A stretch of DNA of 64,000 nt from Leucogyrophana mollusca (lineage: Eukaryota > Basidiomycota > Agaricomycetes > Boletales), in assembly GCA_021014945.1 (NCBI GenBank), contig MU266328.1:186001-250000 (forward strand), read 5' to 3'. The notes below the pieces were generated by a model. It was not told the origin of the DNA. It did not search any database and saw only the letters and a list, made by a program, of their open reading frames with translations. Below, piece after piece: positions 34,501-46,459 of the stretch. The translations under genes and the position numbers were made by a program. The first letter of the stretch is position 1; the number at the start of each line of letters is the position of its first letter.

Positions 34501-35460
34501 CCGTCAATACTTGTGCCTTAGCATCCTCGGATACAAATGTTGTTTTCCCGCAACCCGGAGTACCAACGACAGCTATGGATATTTCCGTTTTGGCGAAAAC
34601 CTTGACAGGGGAAGTCAGCGTGCCTTCCTGAAGAAAGAGAAGCATGCGCCAATCACCGATGGTGCCGGTTCAATCGAGGCACTTCTGCCCGCTCTGGTGG
34701 ATGGTAAGCCTAAGCTACCGCTCCGGACACGTCCAGCGATGATGCCTGTAAGGTGGGGGTTCGCCACCGGTATTGATTGCATCGAGGTAGTGGAATGCAA
34801 CCGACGGTTTTCCTCCCGGGGGAAAGCTGGTGAAGTAGTGGAGCTCGTTGTGGCGGTGGGTGGGTGGCCACGGGGCGGCAGCTTGAGAGTACCCGGAGGT
34901 CGAGCATGTTCCTTGCCTTTGACTGAGCCTCGTCTGCCACCTTCGCTCACCCGACTCAGCGGTTGCCATGGATCGGAATCGAGGTCTCTGTCTACAGCGG
35001 GGTCGCGACCGTCGTTCATTGTGCTTACGCTGATGCCGCGACTGCGTGAAGGTTGGCGGAAAGGGCTCTGATCGTAACGGCGCGTGTTGAGGGAGACATC
35101 CATACCATAAGTAGAGCGTGATGATTCTGGAGTGGAGTAGGTGTTGCCTCTGCTTTGCCGAGGCCCAGTGTTTTTCACGGTGTTGTCTCGCTCGTAAGTG
35201 ACGAGGGAATCGGCGGAGATGGATTTGCGAAGACTGCGAGAAGGGGGGGAATTTGGGCGAGAAGCAGAGTATCTGGAAGAGTCTGTGACGGGTTGCGGCC
35301 TTGCAGAGTCTGTTGAGGCAGGAGTTGGACAAGAAATGAGAGAGGGAGAACGGGCTAAGCTTGAGGACGACGGGCGTGGGCTTGAAGGGGGCATTTCGAT
35401 TGGGGGTAGAGATGGGATTGCTGGTAAAGAATGGGCAGGATTGGATTGATGGAAAGACAT
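31554..35460 (-). CDS. Ras guanine nucleotide exchange factor with N-terminal degenerate Ras-like GTPase domain
   Basis: Likely activates Ras-type GTPases at the membrane. Order: (1) a Ser/Pro/Arg-rich disordered N-terminus of about 270 residues starting MSFHQSNPAHSLPAIPSLPP; (2) a P-loop domain with ISIAVVGTPGCGKTTF (34538-34564), IYEMDISRLTSPPLVDGILV, CYDASDKSSF and LPVIGVACKSDLETA (about 34104-34140); (3) a second Ser/Pro-rich linker; (4) the RasGEF N-terminal (REM) region, LLETWIRTYPHDFAVPGASG; (5) the CDC25-type catalytic region, LILCHEKPKYRARQMEKLVD, KLRALNNYSALRAFVAGINS, GACIPALEIHMSDLIRAQEG and DPSRIHWGKFNMFGRFI. A tail ends FIRKWFR. In the GTPase-like part, DxxG and NKxD are changed (DISR, CKSD), so hydrolysis is doubtful. 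Many short introns; junctions in 33.0-34.5 kb were only partly resolved. Confidence 0.85.
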
Positions 35461-35631
35461 TTCTATGTTCGCATGAAAAACAGAGACAAGGAAGGTTAAG
35501 AGAAAGAGATCATACGCACAACAGACGCCGACCTTCGCCCTTGCAACGATAAAATAATATAATATCACCGTCATGAACCGAATATCTTAATTATGGCAAT
35601 CACCGCTCGTTGCAATCACACTACAAGTGCC

Positions 35632-37055
35632 ATGGCCATCACGCCTAGAATCCTCCTAGTAGCAAGTCCTCCTTTCTCTTCTCCCAGTTTGTTCACCTAA
35701 CCCATTTCAAGAACGACGACGGCCCCCCAGGCCCAGAGTCTCCGTACAGCTTTGGCTTGTATCGCCATCTCACCAGAGATCTCGGTGAGCGTGGGTGTTG
35801 TTGCCTTCCCCCGCAATAGCTATAGCCCTCCGACGTCCTTCAGGACTCGATGTCAAGGTCGTCGTCCCAAGCTCACAGAAATCTTGGATCGGTGTGTGAA
35901 CCGTCCCGTGCGAGGTTAGCAAGACTCATCACCGCTCAATCCGTGTAGGAAAAGCATACCATATTACCGAAATCACCAAAGGCAGGTACTATTACCCGCG
36001 TGAGCCAGGTGGATCTCTTTCACCTCCTCTCATTAGAACTCCTGGTTCTTATCCTGCCATTATAAGACGGACTGGGCGATACCTCCCCCGTATCAAGACC
36101 TTTGAAGGATGGCGAGGTTGCAGAATGGATTTTGTTAGATGGGGTAGGTTTCCTAACAGTCCGATGTATATGTCCACCGACAATACTGTGCTTAGACCCC
36201 TGCGACATGTTCAAATATCGCACTTCACAACCTTTATCCTGGACAGATCGATCTCTTGGTATGCAACAACGGTCTTGTCTCTTTTTACACCTAGCTAATT
36301 GTCTCACACCAAGATATCCGGACCAAACTTTGGGAGAAACACCTCTGGTCCGTAATAGTGTAACCTGATTTGTCTCAGGTCCTGATCGCCGACTCATCAC
36401 AATAGCGGCCTTTTCTCTCTCTTCTGGCACGATTGGTGCCGCCCTCTCCTCATCATTGTCTCAGATCCGATCCATCGCCGTATCATACGGCAATGTCGAA
36501 CGTCCAACGCCTACCACCTACTTTGAACCAGCCCACATTCTTGCTGCTCGCATCATCCGTTACCTATGGGACAACTGGGGAAAAGATTTAGGTGGGACTA
36601 GAAACGGCGAGGTCGACTTGTATAACGTGAACATACCCATGATTGGACAGCTTCTAAGAGAGGAAGGGATGCAAGTCCAATGGACTAACATGTGGCGCAA
36701 CTCGTACGGTCGTTTATTCAAGGCTGTTCCGGTTGTCGAAGCGCCCTTCACCGAGAAGGAGGTTCCCGCTGAGGGGCCGGATTCCGCACCGACGGGTACA
36801 GTGGAACAAAGGGATTCGGGACGCAACCCTTCTTCGGAAGGGGTTGGGGATCTAGCGTTCAAATTCTCCCCAGATATCCAAAGTCTTATCACCCCCGATC
36901 TATCTACCGTTCCTGTCGGCTCGGATGGATGGGCTATTGGCAAAGGATTCGCAAGTGTCACCGCCTTGCGGGCGTGTTTCGCAGAAGCCACGACTTTCGC
37001 TGAGGGAGCCCACGTTGGGGATATCGAAGAAGGGATGAGAATAATAAAGCTTTAG
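35632..37055 (+). CDS. SurE-family 5'/3'-nucleotidase
   Basis: Metal-dependent phosphatase acting on nucleoside monophosphates (SurE fold). Exons join as MAITPRILL / NDDGPPGPESPYSFGLYRHL / LDVKVVVPSSQKSWIG / KAYHITEITKGRYYYP / HGLGDTSPVSRPLKDGEVAE / TPATCSNIALHNLYPGQIDL / ISGPNFGRNTS / AAFSLSSGTIGAALSSSLSQ / IRSIAVSYGNV. They run on to the Met-less long exon ending MRIIKL at 37055. The NDDG metal site, the SGPNFGRNT loop and the SSGTIGAA segment are all present. The C-terminal extension (ARIIRYLWDNWGKDL, VDLYNVNIPMI, NMWRNSYGRLF) matches fungal SurE proteins. An in-frame Met at 35593 would add 13 residues. Seven introns of about 50-68 nt. The start lies 171 bp from the divergent RasGEF start. 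Confidence 0.9.
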
Positions 37056-37189
37056 ATTTACATCTACGTAGATCGTGTACGAGAATACATCTATGTCACA
37101 TTCATTGCTTCATTATTGGATCGTCCGATGCTTAAAACATCGATAATGCTCGTCAAGTAGGTATGTCGCCTTTTCAGTTATGCAGCGTC

Positions 37190-39102
37190 CTACGATGCCA
37201 TGATCACCAGGTGCAATACTGTCGCAATGCATAAGATCCATCCAGTCATCTCTAGGGCTACGCCCGAATGGCCGGCACCATTTGTTGCACCAGCAGACAG
37301 GGTAGCCTGCTTGTAGACTTTGAGTGAATTGATTATCCACGTAGCGTTCTGTGTAGTTCAAGTCAATAGGAGAGATACCGGGACAAAAACAAATTACCCA
37401 CCACAAAATTGGCCGGATCCATAAGCCTGTCTGGGCAGGTACCCGGACAGCCCGAGGTTGCGTAGGAATTCCCTGCCCAGTCACCTGATTGATCTTTGAG
37501 CAGGAGAAACGACGAGCAAATAATGTGATATCTCACCACAGAAAGTAATATCTATGGTGATGACTATGTATTAGAATCGCCACCGGGATGGAAGAGAGAG
37601 CGCTCACCGAAGATGATGGAGTGATTCGCAAAGTACTGCGTAACGTTGCACCCCATCGGAGATAGCGAGGCAACCGGTTGCCCCCAGTTTGATGGATTGG
37701 GTTCACCTTGTACTATGTCTTGAGGTATAGCAGCGCGGTAGAACGACCCTGATTATAACCCTCTCAGTAGGTTCCCACTATAGACCCGCGCAATGCAGGA
37801 CCCACATACGGCAATTCCATCAGCGTCCCACTTCATCGCAAAGACTCCACCACCTTGGGAGTCGAAGTAGGGACCGTATGAAGCTCGACTCCACTCGGTG
37901 ACACCACATCCGGCATTGTAATCGATGAACGCGTTGCACTGGAGGTTGTCTACTCCATTTGTTTGCTTGAGCATTCGACGTAGGTAAGTATCGGGGAAAG
38001 TTGTCAATAAGAACAATGCTCACGACTATCGTTCCGGTGAAGTTGGAAGTGGCAGTCAAGTTGCAACCTTAGTCAAAGCTCAGGACTGATATCAGTAAAA
38101 GTGTCGGAGATAGTTCACCTGGAGCCGTATGCCAGGTAACTTGGTTATGTTCATTGTCATGGACGCCTTCAATGATATCGATCTCTCCGTTCTTCAGGAG
38201 AGAAATTTGAGCAAGAACTGTCATCTCTGCAAAAATAGAAACTTACCCATGGCCATTCTCCACTACCGACAGTCCTATTTCTGACGGGTTAGCTGGACCG
38301 GAGCAGTGAAATATAATTGAAAATACTCGCCAGAACGCCGGCCATACACCTACAGGAAAACCAATCAGCTGAAAGGCCTCGTTGGTGCGTCATAGTACTT
38401 ACCACAGCCCCAGGGCGCCATGTCTAGATCTAGCACAAAAAGACCTGAATTATACTCGGCGTTGCTAAATATGCGGACACTAAACAGCGAAACTTAAGAC
38501 TCTGAATGATCTATCGTTCAAGTCGGCAACGCTACCTGCTTCTGTTGACGCCAGAGGGTAGCCATGTCGTATTGTCGCCTTGCATGATCACTTTGTTGTC
38601 CGAGGTAACATATGCGAGGCCCTGATTGAAAGCAGTCTGCTGATCAACAAAACTAGTAGGCGCGATTGTGGTTAGTAATTGCGAAGCCTCCTGGGTGAAT
38701 CCGCATACGTGACAAGTCCACTGAGGGAGCTTCGTCAGCACATATAGACGAATCACGACACTAAGGAAAGACGTACTTCGTAGGATCGCTATCAGTGTAG
38801 AAGCCAAAAGAACTTATAAGCAAAGCGTTAACGATGCAAGACAGTACATAACTATCAAGTGCGTACTCAAAAAACGTCTGGCCTTCGTACGTATCTTGAA
38901 TAACCCAGAGCACAGTTGAGCCGTTCGACATGGTGTCGAACTTCCCGGCTCTTTTGTCGAGTGAGGTCGCTCGCGACCCTGGCACCAGTGATGACAGTCC
39001 GGATGTCAAACCCAGAGGATCATGGAAGAAGTTCGGAGAAGCAGCAGAGTCTAGCGCATAGCCACCCAGCAGCAAGGAAAACAAAGCGATGCGTCTATGC
39101 AT
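37190..39102 (-). CDS. GH16 family beta-glucanase, secreted, probably GPI-anchored
   Basis: Hydrolyses beta-1,3(4)-glucans of fungal or plant walls. The signal peptide is MHRRIALFSLLLGGYALDSA (start 39102). Landmarks are VIQDTYEGQTFFEYALD, TAFNQGLAYVTSDNKVIMQG, the GH16 active-site motif E-I-D-I-I-E within GEIDIIEGV (about 38165-38190), then FTGT, GCGVTEWSRASYGPYFDSQG, GGVFAMKWDADGIAVW, ITFCGDWAGN-type residues and NATWIINSLKVYKQA. The C-terminus (LSAGATNGAG, then WILCIATVLHLVIMAS) looks like a GPI attachment signal. Both catalytic Glu are present. The same frame is open for a further 159 codons upstream, but the signal peptide decides the start; an alternative Met is at 39126. Highly intron-rich, with at least nine introns. 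Confidence 0.88.
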
Positions 39103-39779
39103 TACAGTGGTGCACCCGACACCCATGGGATACGGTTCGTTCGTTTCGGGGAATGAAGGTCGATTAGAGGTCGGAATGTCAGCTGTATACTCGAGATCGC
39201 GGAGGGAAGACGCAGCGACAATTAGATCCTTGCGGTCAGCGGGAGAAAATGAGGCGAGAGTCAGTGAATTTATGGGAGTGAACTTGGGTACCGGTCTATA
39301 AAGCTCCACCAGGAAGATTTGGAGAAATGATTCCGAAATGAAGTCCGCAGTGCAAAATGGGCCTTGCAAAGTTCCAAGTATGGATGACAGTCCGGATCCA
39401 AGGACAAGAGAAAAGGGGGCTCTGCGATTGGTGACAGCTGGTCTGCAACGTGTTGTCCGTTCGCTCACTGGGACCGTGCGGGACGGCCTGAAAACACGCG
39501 AGAACAGCGTGCCGCATTGCAAACTTCCAACTCCAAACCAACATGCACCGCATCTAAAAATATTGTTTTGCTTCCGCACAATGTCACCGTCGGCTCTGTT
39601 GATGCGCTTTACGGCTAACCTCCAAGGCGCAACACAAGTACCTCATTCTCACACAATAATGAAGGTCTGGCTCGAAGCATGATATCTCTTGGCAAGGCCC
39701 ATGGACATACAAACATAACGTGCATGAAAGAGTAGGATGATAAAACGGAAACAGATATGCCATGACTTCGACAACAAGA
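39103..39779. other. Intergenic, GH16 upstream / RPL15 downstream
   Basis: 677 bp. Plus frames at 39089-39301 and 39338-39682 and the minus upstream extension of the GH16 frame are not recognisable as proteins. No clear promoter motif was seen. Confidence 0.45.
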
Positions 39780-40604
39780 TCACCGGTAACGACGAAGACT
39801 GAGCGTGTTGTGCTTCTTCCAGGTCGACCGGGCGGGTGTGTGGTTGTGGCGGTGGCCCTTGCCAAGCCCACGGTTCTAGGCAATTCTGTCAGAGTCAGCA
39901 CCAAGTAGGAACAATGAAAATTGCTGACTTGTTTGCCAATGCTGGTAAGGCCGCGCGCCTCGCGACGCTTGTGCACTGGCTTCGCAATCCAGCTGATGCG
40001 GGGGTCACGACGAATCTGGCAATACAGTTCAATCATGATCGGATACAGAATAGACACGCGACTCACGGCCTTGTGGTTGGGATCAACGAGAATGACTTCG
40101 TAATACTTGTAAACACCATCTTGGTTGATCCAGTAGGAGTTCAAGACTCGCAAGTTCCCGCAGCGCTTGCCAACACGCTCTTCAGCGGTGCTCCTGAGAG
40201 AACGCTGGAACTTGAGGTGGTTCACACCCTGGCGCACGGGCTTGCCGTAGGTAGCACCTAATCACTCATATTCAGAAAACGGTGAGGCCTAGAAGCGCAA
40301 TCGGCGACATTACCCTTGGGCACAGGCTTTTTGCGGTTACCGCGGCGAACGCGAACGCGATAGATGACATATCCCTGCTTGGCTTTATAGCCCAACCGGC
40401 GGGCCTTGTCCGGGCGGGAGGGACGAGAAGCGCGGTGGATGACATTCAGCTGACGGTATTCCCAGCATCTGCGGAAGACATCCCTCAGGACGCAAGGCAT
40501 GATGAAACGAACGAAAACGAAACCGACCGAACACGAAGAAGGAATCGCAGAACATCCGACTGCTTTTTCTTGTACAATTCGCTGATGTACTTGTATGCGC
40601 CCAT
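39780..40604 (-). CDS. RPL15: 60S ribosomal protein L15 (eL15)
   Basis: Large ribosomal subunit protein. Start [20 protein letters not shown] at 40604. Then [113 protein letters not shown] and GLTSIGK, ending [19 protein letters not shown]. All blocks are near-invariant and the length (about 203 residues) is normal. Four or five introns. CTTACAG eight bases before the ATG, preceded by GCTAAC, looks like the acceptor and branch site of a 5' UTR intron. Confidence 0.97.
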
Positions 40605-41099
40605 GATGCAGGCTGTAAGGATGGAGATGTGTTAGCAAAGTTTTGGCTTCAGCGACATCCGCCTGTAGTCCTCTACATCCATCGATTTCCGGTAAATTTT
40701 TGCGGGAAAACCGACCACAACAGCAAACATCTGTGTAGACGGAACGATTGGAGACCACGGAGAGATAGATACACACCTCTTGAGGGGTCTTGAGGCGACG
40801 ACGGCTGGGTCGGTTTCGAGGAGGAGTACACCAAGCAATGTCACTCGGGATATGCCGAATCGCTCGGCCACAGCCGGGTTCTCCACATTTGGGCAATGTG
40901 GTTTAGCGAATCGTTGCTCAACTACTTTGTACTACTCCGACGATTGAAGCAAGCTACCAGATCCTTGTTCTGTTGTTGCTACGGTTATCATGTACTTAAA
41001 GGAGCTTCTCGACTCTCGAATCCACCATATTTCGCGCTACTACTATCGGTCAAGGCCCACCTCGAATCCTCCTCAATACGCTTTTTTGCGAGCAGAAAC
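40605..41099. other. Divergent promoter region, RPL15 / unknown gene
   Basis: 495 bp between two divergent starts. The RPL15-proximal part probably contains a 5' UTR intron (branch GCTAAC, acceptor CTTACAG on the minus strand at about 40612-40640). No other element was recognised. Confidence 0.5.
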
Positions 41100-42794
41100 A
41101 TGGCTTGGCGTGGAACTGACGATCTACGTGGATACCTCAAAGATGCTGTTCTGCCGGAGATGAAGTATACGCCAGATGCCCCTCCACTCAGTCTTGCTGG
41201 ACACAAAAGCCATCGCAACGTCCTCACTGTTCGTAACAGACCCCACAGACAACTCCACGGTATCTATGCCACTCAGTCGTTATTTGATACACTTGTCAAT
41301 GAATGTGAGTAACAGCACATTCCTCGGGGCTAACACATTCAACCTGTCACAGGGATTAAGGAACGAATACCGACCCGGTCGTTGGGTATATTAGATGAGG
41401 ACCACGAGACGGGGCGATCCCTGTCTATTCCATCATCTCGCAAATTTAAAACCCCTCAAATACCACTTCCACCAGTCTCTAACATGGAGAGGTGAGTAAT
41501 TTATCAACTCCTGCTCTCAGCGAAATCGTGACCAATCCAGAGTCTCCTCGTGGATTTCCCATTTACCTCTGCAAACTGCGGAGCGAACCATGCATATAAT
41601 TTTCCCTACTACGGAGTGCTGGAGTTTTGAACCGAGCTTTGAAGATGACAATGACATCAACATCTATCGAGAATTTCGCTGGTCCGGTACAATTGACCCT
41701 GAACATCCCGAGACGAGTTACAGCACAATAACAGTCGCGTGTCAACCTTCGTGGATACTTTCATCGGAGGATCTGTGGCAGTTCACTGAACTACGCTCTG
41801 TGAGTACTGTTGATTTCGACGCTTGCTTGCTGTCCCTGAGTTGCCATAGCTCCCTTCTGGGGACGGGCCCTTGCGTGGCAAGGAACGACTGTGGGGAAAG
41901 GTGCGTGTGGTTCCTCTTGTCTTTATTCGATATTAAACCTTTCATGAAGTTATGGGATTCTTGCGTTCGGAATCAGAGTCGCTTCTTTGTCGTGACTTCT
42001 TATCAGGACTGGGTCTTCGGAGCCTTCACCATAGGTGTGATTCATCATCTTTCAGATTGCTTCGCTTCCTGAAGTCGGACATCTAGGCTGGACGTCTGCC
42101 TTTGTCTCTCCCGTGTTCAACGCCAGATCGCGCGATCCCACGATCGTAGAGGCACTAGTGTACTGGATTTCCACCTCTCTTGGTGCACCAGGGTGCTACA
42201 AATGTCCGGAGGTATGTCCCACGCAGGTCGTTTAGGCGGTAAAGGATTCAGTGGGTCAACTGCATACTATTAGATTCCAGAGCCCGTGACGAATATGTCA
42301 GCGGGATTCAACATTCCTGAGTACCCGCCGGGTACTGAATTTGTGACCCCCGCTGATTCCTTATCTAGCTGGTCTGGAAAAAGTGAAGGTAAAGTTTGCT
42401 CGTCCTAAACCCTACCGCTCCGAAGTGACCGCCGGAAACAGAACCCGCATCCTCGGCTGGCATCCACACTGTAATGCCCTTGGACGTTTCAGATAGGGGT
42501 ATCTCGAATGAAGACCCAAAGACACCAACAGCTTTTCAGAAGCCACGAGATCCAACCCAGACGCGCCAAAGGGTGCAGATGTGGCTTGCAGGAGTTCCAT
42601 CTGCGGGTTTCACCCGCCGGGAATGTCTTGCTTCTCTGCATGGGGGCCATCCAGTCGGAGAACCTTTGACCTCTGAAATTTTTGATGATGCATCGTCTAC
42701 GTCCACTGGGTCGTCCGCGGACACTGAAGTCGGGGCTCCTCAGGGTCATTGGCTGTCGATGCCGATGCAAACCCTTAGTAGGATGAGGTGGTGA
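41100..42794 (+). CDS. Conserved fungal protein of unknown function
   Basis: I recall similar WVFGxF-type proteins from other mushroom genomes but know no function. Exons join with frame kept: MAWRGTDDLRGYLKDAVLPE ... LFDTLVNE / WIKERIPTRSLGILDEDHET ... SNMER / VSSWISHLPLQTAERTMHII ... FTELRS / LPSGDGPLRGKERLWGK / LWDSCVRNQSRFFVVTSYQD ... WVFGAFTI / GWTSAFVSPVFNARSRDPTI ... YKCPE / IPEPVTNMSAGFNIPEY ... SE / PASSAGIHTVMPLDVSDRGI ... TLSSRMRW-type end at 42794. The core SRFFVVTSYQDWVFGAF and TIVEALVYWISTSLGAPG looks like a folded globular domain. No signal peptide, TM segment or known catalytic motif. Six introns of about 49-65 nt. Confidence 0.75.
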
Positions 42795-42892
42795 GATGGT
42801 TACAGAGACATTACAGGTATATTATTGTCCCATATATAAATGTACGTGTAGCTATCCTGTCAAGGGAGGACGAAAGAGAGAGACCACGTTAC

Positions 42893-45065
42893 TCAGAAGG
42901 CAGCAGCCTCCGCACCTCTTTCATCTCGAGATCGTAACTTCAACCACGCCGTACTCAAGAACAATACCCATGCGAAGCATACCAAGATCACACACATCCT
43001 CGCGAATATTCTGCCCCTCCACACCTCTAAACTGATCCGGCGATAGCCTTCTGCGTTCGAAGGCGACGGCAGGCTTTCTGACCCCGAATAACTAGGGTCT
43101 GATGCAAGAGTTGAAACCTTTGGCAAGAGAGGCTTTCGCTGCTCTGCAGACGACGTAGAAGGAAGTGGACCAATGGCAGAAGGGATTTCGTCGCGTCCTC
43201 CATCGGAGTTTTCGCCAACGTCAATCGCGGAATCGCGTCTGAATCCTGTTGCAGAAACTCGTCTCCTCCTCTGGCCGTCAAGCACTGCCAACCCCACAAT
43301 ACTGAAAATATGCAGTGCGTTTAGGAACACGAAGATATTAAGAAGATGCTGGATGGCAGAAGTTATCCGCGGCACCCCCTGGCCGGGGGGCGACGTTTGG
43401 TGACCGGAGCTATCCAACAAAAGTCCAGCAAGGGTCTGGAAGATTGTGGATCCCGTTTGCTCGAGCTATGAATGGCCGTACAAATAAACGAGGATGCAGA
43501 GCAGGACCAGGTGAACACTTACGCTCTTGTGGACCCCCAGCGTAGTGGAAACATATTTCAGTGGAACAATCTGAGGGACGATGACAACCAGAAGTACTGT
43601 GGATGGATCAGGAAAAAATAATATCTGGTACAGTGTGCAGACTTGCAAGGTGAGAAGCCAATCCCAGAAGCAAACGAAGCCACAGCAGGTGATGGAGATT
43701 TCGTCCAGCTAGGCGGAAGAGCGAGCCAGGTGTAACACAACATGGTCAAGACGGAGGTCAACATAAAAAGTCGGATGACTGCTTGTGGGTGCTTGATGTG
43801 ATCGACCGCAAATCCACACTAAACGTACGAATGAGTGATTGTTCGGGGACCGATTAAAACTAGAGGTGCGCACGAGAGGGTATAAAACAATGCTTCCTGC
43901 AAGGAGATACGAAGCTTGAGTGCTGGCATTTGATTCGCTGAGGTCGTAACGTTTCTCTAGTATGTTTCTAAGACGAATAGCTGAGCCTTGCGAAACGAGT
44001 AGTCCCCGGAGGGATACTTACGCCGCGAGGTGAGTGAATGGGGACCACAGAGTACCACACAGCACATTTATGCCAATGTATCTGACCGGAAAGGTGAGTA
44101 TTACTCCACGCGACCAAATTTACTCGAGCTCACGCCCAAAATACGTCACCAAGCTTTGGCACGTCGGCAAGGTTTACCCTACGTTTTCGAGCGACCCTCT
44201 CGAGTGCTTGGGCCTCCGACAAACTGTAGACCGAGCGACGACGGGCTTCGTCCTCGAGTTCTGAGGCCTCTAACACTGTCCCAGACCCGCGAACGAGCCA
44301 TTTGGATGCGAACAGGTAGATGATGTTAATGATGAATGAGAATGCAGTGAGGATGGTAGATGCGTAAAACGGAGCATGACGTCCGTAACGCTCCGAGAGA
44401 GGATAAGAAGTGCGTGCTGAAACAAACGAAGCGCCTTTGCCAGCAACGAGGCCAAGCGCCATCGATACACCCAGGCCATGGGACTTGAAGAAGCGAACGA
44501 TGATGCTTTCTTGAACAACTGCGAGAGGACTGACTCCGAGGCCAAACACAAAGAGGCCAAAAGCCATCAAGCGAACGTCTTCTTGCATTTCGCCGATCAG
44601 TAGTAGTGCCTGACCTGTAATACGATCGCCCCGGACATCCAAAATGAAACAACTCGTCTATATAACTCACCAGCAAATATGACACCGGTAGCCAACAGAC
44701 TTGTAACGGTTGTCCCAAGCTTACTGGCCATGAGACCGCCTACCAGGGGTGTCCATGTGCTGTTGAGGCTGAACGCAGATATAAGAAGGCTGAATTCAGT
44801 GTTCGAGGTCCCCAGTTCACGCGATAGCCGTGATTTCAAAGGACCAAGAGTGTAAGATGCGCTGAGAGGGGAGGCTCGTGCGTCAAAGGGAAATACATAG
44901 AAGACCGGGCGGTTTGACGCACTAGTGGCTTCCAACACTCAGAGAGCAAGCGCAAAGAAGCGCCAGAGCTCTGATAAAGAAAGATCTGGCCGACGGTGGT
45001 TCGTGTGGTTCATCGTTGTCTAAGTCATGACTGATGCTGGAGCGATCTTGACGAGTGGAATTCAT
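42893..45065 (-). CDS. Major facilitator superfamily transporter, MFSD1-like
   Basis: Twelve-TM-type membrane transporter resembling the lysosomal/vacuolar MFSD1 group. The cytosolic N-terminus is MNSTRQDRSSISHDLDNDEP. TM1 is LALLCACSLSVGSH / YASYTLGPLKSRLSRELG, a splice with exact frame. Then SLLISAFSLNSTWTPLVGGL, VTSLLATGVIFAGQALLLIG, GLFVFGLGVSPLAVVQESII, VRFFKSHGLGVSMALGLVAG and APFYASTILTAFSFIINIIY. The second half includes CVPLKYVSTTLGVHKSLEQT-like residues at about 43500-43580, HLLNIFVFLNALHIFSIVG, a long acidic/Ser-rich cytosolic loop and a last TM (MCVILVCFAWVLFLSTAW). The substrate cannot be read from sequence. Several introns; those in 43.5-44.2 kb are less certain. Confidence 0.82.
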
Positions 45066-45305
45066 GATGTGGAGACAATGTACAGAATGCAGAGTCGTGG
45101 ATGAAGGACAAGGAAGGACACCTGTGAGCTGGACATAAGTGGATATATGGCGAAGAGCATGTGTACCGCACCTCTGGTCATGATTAATATTAGAACAGCT
45201 TCGAGACGGTCGTCCGTCCCCTCCTGGTGGATCACTGGTGGGGAAGCACAACCCCTTATCAGATAAAAAGGTTCGGACCAAATATCCGATTATGTACGTA
45301 ATAAA

Positions 45306-46459
45306 CTATCGGTTTTCTATCCGCTTTCTTTCCTCCTCAACCCGTTTTCGGTACAATTCCTCCCAATTGCCTTTATACTTATTTTGCATCTCCTTCACCC
45401 AATTCATCCTCCTCGAGGCCCGTTCCATGTCACGGCCGTTGTAGTAATTGTGTCCACCCCTTGGATGGTTGGGTATTTGTTGGACAGATGTATTGCAATC
45501 GAAGAGTGCCCGTTCAGACTCTGTTTCCGGTATCACATATAGCTGGCCGTGGACATAGTACAATGGCCTGGCTGCAAAATGTCTGAATCCGAAAGCCATC
45601 GGTGGAAGTGAAGGAACGCCTACCCACATCTATTAGCAGCGCAGGTGACAGTCGTCGACAACATACCGTCGTTGTAGCCCTTCACAGCGTACTCTTGTAT
45701 TGCAGCCTCCCCGTGTTCCGCCCGATAATCCTTGATGGCTTTATGCCAGCGCTGTACAAGAGCCCAGTTTCCGCATCTCGGCGCACCAAAGGCGGCCAAC
45801 TTCAGCACTGTACCGTTGGGGATGATATCGGTTTCTTCAGTCAGTAGGTCAAGTGCAAATAGGTGGCACATTGTACCCCCCATACTGTGGCCTGTGATCA
45901 CAATCTCATCGACCGTGTGCTCTTCCAAGCTTTCCCTTAACGCATTTAGAGCCTGGGGTTTAAGGCCTTTGTACAAGTGCCAAAAGCCAGAATGTACCTC
46001 GCAGCCCTCCCCAGCGGTATGTGATAGCCGCCGAGCGCGCACCGTATACGTCGCCTGCAGAAGAGATGATGTACCACTGATGGCCATCACAAGTTGCCTC
46101 GATTGAGGACGGTAGGCAACATAGGCGGATAAATCTGCAACTGTTCCTCGAAAGGAGGTCACGAAGAGAGATTCTTTCAATGCATCGTAGCCCTCCAAGG
46201 GAAAGCCAGGTGAGAGCAATAAGGGGAGATTGTCGAAGACGAAGGCTATGGGGAGTGGGCTGTACACAAGCTCTGCGAATTGTCCAAGCGTCGAGAGCTC
46301 CAAGTGAAGTGGTGCAGGTGCCAAATCGTTCTCGGAAAGGACATACGAGGAACGGCTCGCGACTAGCTTTGATATGAGCCGAAAATTGACAAGCCGCTCG
46401 GATGCATACATGTGCCGCTGCTCAGGCGACAGAGTGAGCTCTGACGTTGGTGCCGGCAT
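45306..46459 (-). CDS. Fungal class 3 lipase (alpha/beta hydrolase)
   Basis: Lipase_3-type serine hydrolase acting on acylglycerols or related esters. Start MPAPTSELTLSPEQRHMYAS at 46459. The lid/core has QFAELVYSPLPIAFVFDN, RQLVMAISGTSSLLQA, the VHSGFWHLYKGL block and the nucleophile elbow EIVITGHSMGGTMCHLFALD (Ser192). LKLAAFGAPRCGN follows, and a C-terminal exon with FGFRHFAARPLYYVHGQLYV and HPRGGHNYYNGRD. No N-terminal signal peptide, so it is probably intracellular. One intron of about 47 nt near 45622-45668 restores YNDGVPSLPPM. About 370 residues. Confidence 0.9.

Noticed and set aside
38761..39579. 272-codon minus frame suggesting a longer GH16 N-terminus
   Set aside because: The internal Met at 39102 starts a good signal peptide followed by the family sequence; the upstream part is unrelated to GH16.
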